Assembly: GCA_002361625.1 (NCBI GenBank)
Contig: DETL01000006.1
Location: forward strand, 28,102-36,125
From: Bacteroidales bacterium UBA3289
GTDB taxonomy: Bacteria > Bacteroidota > Bacteroidia > Bacteroidales > UBA932
Length of the DNA: 8,024 nt
Direction of reading: 5' to 3'
The position numbers and the translations under genes are program-made. Positions 1 through 5,839 of this stretch are shown here, piece by piece. Position 1 is the stretch's first letter. Each line of letters opens with the position of its first letter. The notes below the pieces were generated by a model. It saw only the letters and a list, made by a program, of their open reading frames with translations. It was not told the origin of the DNA and ran no database searches.

Positions 1-251
1 TCCCGCTGGTTGGTGATGCCGATGGCCGCAATGGACTTGCCGTTGATGCCCATCTTCGTGATGGCTTCGGCGATGACGGCCGCCTCGGACGACCAGATTT
101 CCATGGGATTGTGCTCCACCCAGCCCGGTTTCGGGAAATACTGGGTGAACTCCATCTGCGCGGTGGAGCGGATGTTGCCTTCGTGGTCGAAGACGATGGC
201 CCGGGAGGAACTCGTCCCCTGATCCAGGGCCAGGATGAACTTGTCGGTCAT
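1..251 (-). CDS. glpK: Glycerol kinase, N-terminal part (cut by window edge)
   Basis: Phosphorylates glycerol to sn-glycerol 3-phosphate with ATP in the cytoplasm; FGGY carbohydrate kinase family. Only the first 83 residues are in the window. The protein begins MTDKFILALDQGTSSSRAIV. Residues 8-17 (ALDQGTSSSR) are the phosphate-binding loop of the ASKHA fold, residues 43-53 (GWVEHNPMEIW) are a glycerol-kinase signature, and the visible end GITNQR leads into the Arg-Glu pair that contacts glycerol in characterised GlpK proteins. The start ATG (251-249) shares its A with the TAA stop of miaB (253-251), giving TAATG, so translational coupling to miaB is likely. No promoter of its own is visible. 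Other FGGY kinases (xylulokinase, gluconokinase) are less likely because the EHNPMEIW and GITNQR stretches match glycerol kinase closely. Confidence 0.93.
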   Translation of the reverse strand, partial: MTDKFILALDQGTSSSRAIVFDHEGNIRSTAQMEFTQYFPKPGWVEHNPMEIWSSEAAVIAEAITKMGINGKSIAAIGITNQR

Positions 252-1570
252 TATGTGGTCAATTTACAGATAAGCGTTGCACTCGTGCAGTCCACCACCT
301 CTACGTCCACGTAGTCGCCGGCTTTCTGGCCGGCGCCGGGGAAGACGCACATCTTGCTGTTGGACGCGCGGCCGCACAGGTCGTCGGGATTGCGCTTGGA
401 GGGGCCCTCGACCAGAACCGTCAAGCGCTTGCCGATGTCGCGGCGGTAGCTTTCCAGCGACTTCCGGTTCTGGAGGTCGATGATCTCGTTCAACCGCCTT
501 GTCTTTACTTCGGGCGGTACGTCGTCCGGGTAATTCCGGGCGGCGAGGGTTCCAGGGCGCTCCGAATATGCGAACATGAAGGCCCAGTCGAACCCCACTT
601 CCTCCATCAGGCTCAGTGTCTCGCGGTGATCCTCCTCCGTTTCGGAGCAGAAACCGGCGATGACATCCGTCGTGAGGCCGCAGTCGGGCATGACGCTCCG
701 GATCTTCCGGACCCGGTCCAGATACCATTCCCGGTCGTATTTCCGCCGCATCTTCTCCAGCATCCGGGAACTGCCGGACTGCACGGGAAGGTGGATGTGC
801 TTGCAGATATTGTCATACGCGGCCATCGTTTCGATGACCTCGTCGCTGATGTCCTTGGGATGGGAAGTGGCGAAACGGACTCTGAGCGCCGGGTCGATGG
901 CGGCGACCCTCCGGAGCAGCTCCGCAAAATTCACCGTCTCTTCCGGCGACTTCCACAGGTAACTGTCCACGTTCTGGCCCAGCAGCGTCACTTCCTTGTA
1001 GCCCTTCTGGAACACGTCGCAGGCCTCTCTGACGATGGAGTGCGGGTCGCGGGAGCGCTCGGCACCGCGGGTGTAAGGAACTACGCAGTAGGAACATACG
1101 TTGTTGCAGCCGCGCATGATGGAGATAAAGGCGGAGACGCCGTTCTTGTCCGTGCGGACGGGCGTAATATCGGCATAGGTCTCGTCACGGGAGAGAAGGA
1201 CGTCGATCTGGGGGCTGTCCGGTTTGATGGCTTGGAGCAACCGAGGGAGCGACCGGTAGGCGTCCGGACCCACGACGAGGTCCACCTTCCGTGTGTCTAA
1301 CAGCTTGTCTTTCAAGCGTTCCGCCATGCATCCGACAATCCCCACCACGGTTCCCGGGCGCTTCTTCCGCTGCAGGTTGAACTGCTCGATCCGGCCCCAA
1401 ATCCGCTGCTCCGCATTGTCCCGCACGGAGCAGGTATTGGCCATGATGAGGTCCGCTTCCTCCATGTTCTCCGTCCTCTCATATCCCTCCTTCGCCAGGA
1501 TGGAAAAGATGACCTCGGTGTCATTCACATTCATCTGACACCCGTATGTTTCGATATAGGCTTTCTTCAT
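251..1570 (-). CDS. miaB: tRNA-2-methylthio-N6-dimethylallyladenosine synthase MiaB
   Basis: Radical-SAM methylthiotransferase that converts i6A37 to ms2i6A37 in tRNAs reading UNN codons. The 439-residue length is normal for the family. The N-terminal domain carries C11 (YGCQMN), C47 (NTCSVR) and C81 (VGCMAE), the ligands of the auxiliary 4Fe-4S cluster. The radical-SAM motif CxxxCxxC is C155/C159/C162 within RGCNNVCSYCVVPYTRG. The end (about 375-439) is a TRAM domain that binds tRNA. The frame is open to an ATG at 1618, but the family starts at MKKAYIETYGCQMN, so 1570 is chosen; the 16 extra residues would be unlike any MiaB start and would cross the putative -7 promoter box. Family relatives RimO and MtaB are less likely, given the NTCSVR and VVPYTRG variants. 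The stop overlaps the glpK start. Confidence 0.96.
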   Translation of the reverse strand: MKKAYIETYGCQMNVNDTEVIFSILAKEGYERTENMEEADLIMANTCSVRDNAEQRIWGRIEQFNLQRKKRPGTVVGIVGCMAERLKDKLLDTRKVDLVVGPDAYRSLPRLLQAIKPDSPQIDVLLSRDETYADITPVRTDKNGVSAFISIMRGCNNVCSYCVVPYTRGAERSRDPHSIVREACDVFQKGYKEVTLLGQNVDSYLWKSPEETVNFAELLRRVAAIDPALRVRFATSHPKDISDEVIETMAAYDNICKHIHLPVQSGSSRMLEKMRRKYDREWYLDRVRKIRSVMPDCGLTTDVIAGFCSETEEDHRETLSLMEEVGFDWAFMFAYSERPGTLAARNYPDDVPPEVKTRRLNEIIDLQNRKSLESYRRDIGKRLTVLVEGPSKRNPDDLCGRASNSKMCVFPGAGQKAGDYVDVEVVDCTSATLICKLTT

Positions 1571-1576
1571 GTTGTA

Positions 1577-1584
1577 CAAAGTTA
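1577..1584 (-). promoter_or_regulatory. Putative -7 box of the miaB promoter
   Basis: On the minus strand this reads TAACTTTG, a match to the Bacteroidota sigma-ABfr -7 consensus TAnnTTTG. Only six bases separate it from the miaB ATG, which would give a transcript with almost no leader. No TTTG is found at the usual ~19-nt distance upstream; the nearest lies 12 nt away. The -33 element is therefore weak or absent, and the call is moderate. Confidence 0.5.
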
Positions 1585-1612
1585 ATGAAAAATGTGCAAA
1601 ACACCTGCGCTG

Positions 1613-1647
1613 ACACAATTATTACGCTTTTCGAGGAGTAATTGTGT
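1613..1647. repeat. Palindrome with 9-bp perfect arms between miaB and the transposase gene
   Basis: ACACAATTA (1613-1621) and TAATTGTGT (1639-1647) are exact reverse complements around a 17-nt spacer. A third related copy, ACACAA at 1663-1668, can pair alternatively with the right arm. There is no U-tract on either strand, so this is not a standard intrinsic terminator. It sits downstream of the transposase gene and just upstream of the miaB promoter, so it could be an operator, a transcript-end hairpin or the remnant of a mobile-element end. The sequence alone does not decide. Confidence 0.45.
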
Positions 1648-1718
1648 ATAACGCGGTCCCACACACAAATTCCGATTAAAATGGCTGATCATTGTGAAAA
1701 ACGGAGGGCCATGCACAA

Positions 1719-2672
1719 CTATTTTGCGGCCATGGGAAACAAGGAGTCAACGACACGCTGTTCCAACCGGGCGATCCGGGCGATCTGCTTGTTGGAGGCA
1801 CTCCATTTGTTCTTCAATTCGAGAGCCAGTTCCTTGCGCTGCGGGAAAGGCAGTTCATTCACACTGTCACAACGGAATCGCGATCGGCATGTCTGCTGTG
1901 CTATCTTGTACAGTTCATCGTCATTCAAGTTGGGCTTTTCTCCCAGTCTGGCGGCTACTTCCACCTGTCCTTCAACATGCTTGAATACCCACCAGGTAAA
2001 TTTGCGGGCGTTTGGAAACAACTGTTCCACCAACGTGTAATTCACGAATGTTTCCGGAGCAATCATCCCGTCACGGACACGAAATGACGGATCCATCACA
2101 GGATTGGGAGAACGGGTTATTCCCCGTTTCTCCTTGTAGGTCAATTCGTCCACCCCTCTGGTAAACAAGAGAGAAAGCAAAGGGTTAAAGTACAAGAATC
2201 CACTGCACCAAGGGTAAGCCAGTGGATTGACGTCAGTCCGGGCGACATAGGGGTTACGGATGACGTAGGCAATCTCGTTCCGGAGTTGCGCCAATGTCTC
2301 GATGGCCGGTGTCTCCGGATTGACCTCCACTTTGTCCAGAATACCGGATCGTCCGCGTCTTGAAAAATAGTTTGACAGTCTTTTCTTCAGTCTGTTGAAA
2401 AAAGCGAGTCCTTCCACCAATTCCCCTCGGACAATAAAATGGAAGTGATTGCTCATGAGGGCATATGCAAGGATTTCTATCCGGAACTCCTTCGCAGAAA
2501 TGGCCATCAGGTTCACTGCCACTCGTCGCTCCTCATCTTCCGTGAAGATCAGGTCGTTCTCAAGCGGCTTCGTACTGAGCTGATAAAAAGGGCCGGACTC
2601 CTCGAACAATTGCTCCTGCATCCATTCGATCTGCCGCTCGGTCATCGGCGGCTGTTTTACGTACTGTTCCAT
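1719..2672 (-). CDS. REP-associated tyrosine transposase (RAYT/Y1_Tnp family), probably domesticated
   Basis: A 317-residue HUH-type single-strand nuclease of the IS200/RAYT superfamily. The HUH metal-binding motif is H76-F77-H78 in LMSNHFHFIV, and the catalytic tyrosine is probably Y136 in AYVIRNPYVA, followed by the family's YPW (residues 153-155). The catalytic domain spans about 40-160. The remaining half includes a basic C-terminal segment (about 280-312) that looks like a helix-turn-helix, as in longer Bacteroidota members. These proteins nick and join single-stranded DNA at REP hairpins and usually occur as single chromosomal genes rather than as active insertion sequences. A REP-like palindrome lies about 100 bp upstream (2776-2812). 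G+C is visibly lower than in the flanking rpoN and miaB. The frame is intact and both catalytic motifs are present, so it is not a pseudogene. The start at 2672 fits a good promoter 25 nt upstream. Confidence 0.85.
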   Translation of the reverse strand: MEQYVKQPPMTERQIEWMQEQLFEESGPFYQLSTKPLENDLIFTEDEERRVAVNLMAISAKEFRIEILAYALMSNHFHFIVRGELVEGLAFFNRLKKRLSNYFSRRGRSGILDKVEVNPETPAIETLAQLRNEIAYVIRNPYVARTDVNPLAYPWCSGFLYFNPLLSLLFTRGVDELTYKEKRGITRSPNPVMDPSFRVRDGMIAPETFVNYTLVEQLFPNARKFTWWVFKHVEGQVEVAARLGEKPNLNDDELYKIAQQTCRSRFRCDSVNELPFPQRKELALELKNKWSASNKQIARIARLEQRVVDSLFPMAAK

Positions 2673-2697
2673 CGCTTCGTATCTTTCTGTCCGATGG

Positions 2698-2728
2698 CAA
2701 ACATACGCAAAACCTGCTTCCCGTCAAA
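2698..2728 (-). promoter_or_regulatory. Bacteroidota-type promoter of the transposase gene
   Basis: On the minus strand the -33 element TTTG (2725-2728) is followed after exactly 19 nt by the -7 box TATGTTTG (2698-2705). This is close to the Bacteroidota consensus TTTG-N19-TAnnTTTG. The box ends 25 nt before the transposase ATG, leaving a leader of ordinary length. It is the best promoter match in the window. Confidence 0.7.
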
Positions 2729-2775
2729 CGCCGGAGCCGTTGTTTCAGTTCGATTTTTATGTTTCCGTTGATTCT

Positions 2776-2812
2776 TTATGCTTTTCTAACCCTTCGACTT
2801 CGCTCGGCATAA
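2776..2812. repeat. REP-like palindrome upstream of the transposase gene
   Basis: The core CCCTTCGACTTCGCTCGG (2790-2807) resembles the common REP-type sequence with a CC...GG outer pair, internal mismatches and a short loop. Arms TTATGC (2776-2781) and GCATAA (2807-2812) are exact reverse complements enclosing it. Position next to a RAYT gene agrees with the known pairing of such enzymes and REP hairpins. Only one copy is seen in the window, so repetition across the genome is inferred. Confidence 0.6.
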
Positions 2813-2813
2813 C

Positions 2814-2859
2814 AAAAAATGTGTAAAAGGACCGCATGTCAGGAGTGGCCAATTACACA
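2814..2859 (-). terminator. Intrinsic terminator of the lipoprotein-SPOR-rpoN operon
   Basis: On the minus strand, 17 nt after the rpoN stop, TGTGTAA (2859-2853) pairs with TTACACA (2826-2820). An inner GG/CC pairing (2850-2849 with 2830-2829) adds to the stem, and six T residues follow directly (2819-2814). A stem followed at once by a U-tract is a rho-independent terminator pattern. The outer stem is AT-rich and the loop long, so efficiency may be modest. Confidence 0.65.
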
Positions 2860-2875
2860 AATCATGGAAAGCACC

Positions 2876-4342
2876 CTAGAGCTCGCGGCGCAGCCGGGCC
2901 TTGGGGATGTCCAGCTGGGAGCGGTATTTGGCGATGGTGCGGCGGGCGACTTTGTAGCCTTTGGCGGTGAGGGCATCGACCAGGTCGTCGTCCGTAAGGG
3001 GGTTGTGCTTGTCCTCACCATCGACCAGCTCTCGGAGGACCTTTTTGATTTCGCGGGTGGAGACCTCTTCGCCGTCGCTGTTTTCCAGGCCCTCGGAGAA
3101 GAAGTACTTGAGCGGGAAGATGCCGAAGTGGGTCTCGATCCACTTGCTGTTCACTACCCGGGAGATGGTGGAGATGTCGAAGCCGGTACGCTCGGCGATG
3201 TCCTTGAGCACCATGGGCTTCAGGGAGGATTCGTCTCCGTCGATGAAGTAGTCGTGCTGGTACTCGATAATGGCCCGCATCGTGCTTTCGAGGGTGTTCT
3301 GGCGCTGCCGCAGGGCCTCGACGAACCATTTGGCGGAATCCAGTTTCTGTTTCACGAAAAGGGCGGCGTCCTTCTGGGAACGGTCCGTGGCATAGCGGCC
3401 GGTTTCCAGGATCTCCGCATATTTGCGGTTCACGCGGAGTTCCGGGATGGAGAAACGGGGCATGGACAGGATCAGTTCGCCGTTCTCGTAGTCCAGGCGG
3501 AAGTCGGGAACGATCTGGGAGGCCTGGTCGTCATAGCTGTCGTCGATCTGGCCGCCGGGGGCGGGATTGAGCTTCCGGATCTCCTCCAGAACAGCTTTCA
3601 TTTCGTCCGCATCCAGGTGGAGACGCGTCATCAGACGCTGGAAATGGCGGCCCTTGAACTCGTCGAACCCGTCCCGGAGCACCCGGATGGCGTTCCGGAC
3701 GGAATCCGTCTGCTTCTTGTCCTCCAGCTGAAGCAGGAGGCATTCCCGCAGGTCGCGGGCTCCCACACCCGAAGGTTCGAACTCCTGCACGACCTTGAGC
3801 ATGCGCTCCACCTCCTCCGCATTGGTTTCCACACCGGCCCGGAAGGCCAGGTCATCCACAAGGGATTCGATGTCGCGGCGCAGGTAACCGTCATCATCCA
3901 GACTACCGATGATGAAGGTGGCCACGGAACGCTCATGGTCGGTGAGGTTCCGGTAGCCCAGCTGCTCCATCAGGCTCTGGGTAAAGCTCTGCTTGACAGA
4001 AAAAGTATTGTACTCCGGCCGTTCGTCCGGACCCCAGTTCTTGACGGAACGGTTGTAGTACGGAGTAGGGTCGTCATCGGCATAGGAAGTATAGGTATCC
4101 TCCAGGGAACCGCCGCTGTTCTCGCGGTCCTCCATCTCGGAGATGGACATGTCGCGGGGTTCGTCCGAATCGCCGCCCGAGGCGGGCGTATCGTCAATGA
4201 CCGGATTGTCGTTGAGCACCTCGCGCACATGCTGCTCCAGGGCCTGCACCGGCATCTCGATCAGCTTGATGGTCTGGATCTGGAGCGGCGAAAGCTTCTG
4301 CTGAAGCTTCTGTTCAAGTCCCTGTTTGATGGATGTGGGCAT
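2876..4342 (-). CDS. rpoN: RNA polymerase sigma-54 factor RpoN
   Basis: Alternative sigma factor that directs RNA polymerase to -24/-12 promoters and needs AAA+ enhancer-binding activators. The 488-residue protein has the full family architecture. Region I (about 1-48) is Gln/Leu-rich (QKLQQKLSPLQIQTIKLIEM) and contacts activators. Region II (about 50-110) is acidic, with runs of Asp and Glu. The core-binding domain follows (about 115-310). The helix-turn-helix for the -12 element is at about 378-405 (LKDIAERTGFDISTISRVVN), and the RpoN box ARRTIAKYR at 466-474 contacts the -24 element (usual form ARRTVAKYR). The start ATG lies four bases after the stop of the SPOR gene, so the two are co-transcribed and probably coupled. 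No sigma-54 activator gene is present in the window, so its regulon cannot be read from here. Confidence 0.97.
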   Translation of the reverse strand: MPTSIKQGLEQKLQQKLSPLQIQTIKLIEMPVQALEQHVREVLNDNPVIDDTPASGGDSDEPRDMSISEMEDRENSGGSLEDTYTSYADDDPTPYYNRSVKNWGPDERPEYNTFSVKQSFTQSLMEQLGYRNLTDHERSVATFIIGSLDDDGYLRRDIESLVDDLAFRAGVETNAEEVERMLKVVQEFEPSGVGARDLRECLLLQLEDKKQTDSVRNAIRVLRDGFDEFKGRHFQRLMTRLHLDADEMKAVLEEIRKLNPAPGGQIDDSYDDQASQIVPDFRLDYENGELILSMPRFSIPELRVNRKYAEILETGRYATDRSQKDAALFVKQKLDSAKWFVEALRQRQNTLESTMRAIIEYQHDYFIDGDESSLKPMVLKDIAERTGFDISTISRVVNSKWIETHFGIFPLKYFFSEGLENSDGEEVSTREIKKVLRELVDGEDKHNPLTDDDLVDALTAKGYKVARRTIAKYRSQLDIPKARLRREL

Positions 4343-4346
4343 GGCG

Positions 4347-4817
4347 CTACCGGGGATAATTGATCGTATCTTTCAGGAGAAGGGCCGTAGGATAGGACGC
4401 TTTCAGGGACTGGTACACCTTGAGGGCCTCGTCTTTCGTGCGGAAGTCCCCCACCATCACCTTGAAGTTCGGGCTCTCGAAAGTCCGATAGACACCCATG
4501 CCGGGATACGCATTGGAGACGGAACGGGCGATGGCCTCGGAGCGGGCCCGGGCATTCTGGCCGTTCTCGAAATAGACGCGGATCCGGTAACCGGAGAGCT
4601 TCTTGTTCGCATTGTTCTGCACATAGCGGTCCAGGGCGGACCGCATGGCGGACGACTGGTTCACCGTGACGCCGGAGCCCAGGACCGACAGAACATTGCG
4701 CCCGACCAGGGTGGAATCCACCCGGGAAACCTTCATCGTATCCACCCGGAACTCCTGCGCCCGAAGCACGGCTCCGGAAACCAGGACAAGGAGAAGGGTG
4801 AGAAGTATCTTTTTCAT
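4347..4817 (-). CDS. Secreted SPOR-domain protein
   Basis: A 156-residue exported protein. Residues 1-21 (MKKILLTLLLVLVSGAVLRAQ) form a classical signal peptide with a probable cut after the AQ region; there is no lipobox Cys, so it is expected in the periplasm. Residues about 75-152 resemble the SPOR fold of Bacteroidota: GYRIRVYFENGQ, then an Ala/Arg-rich helix (ARSEAIARSV), then FKVMVGDFRTKDEAL and a final helix. SPOR domains in other bacteria bind peptidoglycan stripped of stem peptides at division sites; here that role is inferred. The frame stays open upstream to 4886, but that extension overlaps the preceding gene, and the signal peptide fixes the start at 4817. It lies 10 nt after the lipoprotein gene and 4 nt before rpoN, so all three form an operon. 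Confidence 0.82.
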   Translation of the reverse strand: MKKILLTLLLVLVSGAVLRAQEFRVDTMKVSRVDSTLVGRNVLSVLGSGVTVNQSSAMRSALDRYVQNNANKKLSGYRIRVYFENGQNARARSEAIARSVSNAYPGMGVYRTFESPNFKVMVGDFRTKDEALKVYQSLKASYPTALLLKDTINYPR

Positions 4818-4827
4818 CGTCAATATC

Positions 4828-5301
4828 TTATTGGCTGAACGAGGACAGGTCCAGGTTGTTGAAGGACAACGTCGTCCCTGCCCCATTCTTGAGTTTCACA
4901 TGCAGCTTGACATCGGCAGTCATTCCGTCCAGGGAGCGCTTCGCCGCGATGGCGAGAAGGTCCAGCAGGGACACTTTCTCCGCCAGCAGGGCCGTGCAGG
5001 GCAGTTCGTACACCTGGATGCTGCGGGCCTGGACCGGCAGTTCCCCGGCAGTGAAATGCACCATCTCCCGATCGTAATACCGGACCACGCCGCGGACATC
5101 GTCCACGGTGAAATCCACGGACGGATTGTCCAGCGCCAGCAGCAGGACGGCATCCATCGACCTGGAGGACGTGGGGACCAGATACTTGACCCCGACCGAG
5201 GTCACTTTCAGGTCCTTGATCTTGGCCACGTTGCAGCCGGAGACGGCCACGGCGGTCGCCACCAGGAGGATGAGGAGCCTTATGGAACGAAATGCTTTCA
5301 T
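4828..5301 (-). CDS. Small lipoprotein of unknown function, possibly LEA14/WHy-like
   Basis: A 157-residue protein with a lipoprotein signal: charged start MKAFRSIR, a hydrophobic stretch at about 9-20, and lipobox V20-S21-G22-C23, so Cys23 should be lipidated and the protein membrane-anchored. The mature part is predicted mainly beta: IKDLKVTSVGVKYLVPTS, LALDNPSVDFTVDDVRGVVRYYDREMVHFTAGELPV, then DVKLHVKLKNGAGTTLSFNNLDLS. The LALDNPSVDFTV stretch and the closing 'V-LHV-LKNG' strand recall LEA14/WHy-type domains (the 'N-P' of natively paired strands), but this is only a resemblance and I do not assign a function. It is the first gene of the operon leading to the SPOR gene and rpoN, preceded by a -7 box 11 nt upstream of its start. 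Confidence 0.72.
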   Translation of the reverse strand: MKAFRSIRLLILLVATAVAVSGCNVAKIKDLKVTSVGVKYLVPTSSRSMDAVLLLALDNPSVDFTVDDVRGVVRYYDREMVHFTAGELPVQARSIQVYELPCTALLAEKVSLLDLLAIAAKRSLDGMTADVKLHVKLKNGAGTTLSFNNLDLSSFSQ

Positions 5302-5312
5302 CTTACAATTTA

Positions 5313-5320
5313 CAAAGATA
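5313..5320 (-). promoter_or_regulatory. -7 box for the lipoprotein-SPOR-rpoN operon
   Basis: Minus-strand TATCTTTG fits TAnnTTTG and ends 11 nt before the lipoprotein ATG, which implies a leader of only a few nucleotides. No TTTG is found about 19 nt upstream, so the -33 part is poor. It forms one arm of an inverted repeat with the box for the opposite gene. Confidence 0.6.
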
Positions 5321-5332
5321 GCAATTTTTTCC

Positions 5333-5340
5333 TATCTTTG
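5333..5340 (+). promoter_or_regulatory. -7 box for the UpxY-like antiterminator gene
   Basis: Plus-strand TATCTTTG fits TAnnTTTG and ends 10 nt before the ATG at 5351, again leaving a very short leader. A weak TTTA (5309-5312) lies about 20 nt upstream in place of TTTG. With 5313-5321 it forms a perfect 9-bp inverted repeat (CAAAGATAG / CTATCTTTG) around a 10-nt AT-rich centre. Confidence 0.6.
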
Positions 5341-5350
5341 CGTTCGAATC

Positions 5351-5839
5351 ATGCCCGGCGCCGCCCGTCATATCAGCTGGTTTGCCATCATCACCAGATG
5401 GGGGCAGTGGAAAAAGATTTCCGAGCGGTTATCGGCCCTGAAAATCCCGTTCTTCATCCCCAAGACCTACAACACCCTTCTGTTCCTCCGGACGGAAAAG
5501 GAGCGGGCGCTGAACCTGGTCAATGCCGGCGAGATCCATGGACGCTTCATCGTGGACCATGGCACCCGAACCCTTTTGGAAGTTCCTGAGAAACAGGTGA
5601 ATGCCTTCATCCGCGTGATAACGGAGTATCCCGATACGCCCGTCACCTCCGACGTCCCCATCAGCAAGGGGACGCGGGTGAAAGTGGTCCGCGGACCACT
5701 CAAGGGCATCGAAGGAGAAGTGGAGGAAACCCCGAACGGCGTTTCCCTGATCGTCGCCATCCAGTCCCTCATCTGCACTCGGATCACGATCACCCGGGGG
5801 GACGTGGTGGCGGTGGAAGGGGCTACAAATACCCCTTGA
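5351..5839 (+). CDS. UpxY-family NusG-like transcription antitermination factor
   Basis: A 162-residue NusG paralogue, the length typical of UpxY/LoaP-type specialised factors. The NGN domain runs from about residue 8 to 90: ISWFAIITRWGQWKKISERL followed by KIPFFIPKTYNTLLFLRT. A KOW motif lies at about 105-131 (SKGTRVKVVRGPLKGIEGEV, then NG). In Bacteroides, UpxY proteins let RNA polymerase read through early terminators in capsule operons; a similar role for the neighbouring polysaccharide genes is inferred. The frame is open back to 5108, but that part is antisense to the lipoprotein gene. The ATG at 5351 sits just after a -7 box and just before the NGN start, so it is preferred. It is the only plus-strand gene here, and its last 17 bases overlap the convergent nucleotidyltransferase gene. 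True NusG is less likely because of sequence divergence and context. Confidence 0.85.
   Translation: MPGAARHISWFAIITRWGQWKKISERLSALKIPFFIPKTYNTLLFLRTEKERALNLVNAGEIHGRFIVDHGTRTLLEVPEKQVNAFIRVITEYPDTPVTSDVPISKGTRVKVVRGPLKGIEGEVEETPNGVSLIVAIQSLICTRITITRGDVVAVEGATNTP
5817..5837. other. Hairpin spanning the two convergent stop codons
   Basis: AAGGGG (5817-5822) and CCCCTT (5832-5837) form a perfect 6-bp stem with a 9-nt loop. The loop begins with the minus-strand stop (5823-5825), and the right arm runs into the plus-strand TGA (5837-5839). Neither strand has a U-tract after it, so it does not match a standard intrinsic terminator, but its symmetry lets it fold in both transcripts. Confidence 0.45.

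Noticed and set aside
626..1300. A 224-codon plus-strand frame inside miaB
   Set aside because: Antisense shadow of a gene with all MiaB cysteines in place; no domain and no start signal.
1571..1618. 16-residue N-terminal extension of miaB
   Set aside because: It is unlike any MiaB start and would run through the putative promoter box; the normal family start is the ATG at 1570.
1571..1718. Possible small RNA or tRNA in the intergenic gap
   Set aside because: No cloverleaf, no CCA end and no promoter-plus-terminator pair; only the palindromes already listed.
1707..1734. Direct repeat GGCCATG at the end of the transposase gene
   Set aside because: Seven bases, partly within codons; no extended similarity and no structural context.
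1626..2786. GCTTTTC repeated on both sides of the transposase gene (1626-1632 and 2780-2786) as possible target-site duplication
   Set aside because: Only 7 bp, embedded in different contexts, and RAYT/HUH elements do not make target duplications. Chance is sufficient.
2819..4363. A 514-codon open frame on the plus strand
   Set aside because: It lies exactly antisense to rpoN, whose domains and RpoN box are unmistakable. The translated product is a low-complexity Val/Leu/Gly/Asp string, as expected from the complement of a GC-rich gene.
4645..5589. A 314-codon plus-strand frame
   Set aside because: It covers the opposite strand of two signal-peptide genes and then runs out of frame through the NusG-like gene; no coherent protein.
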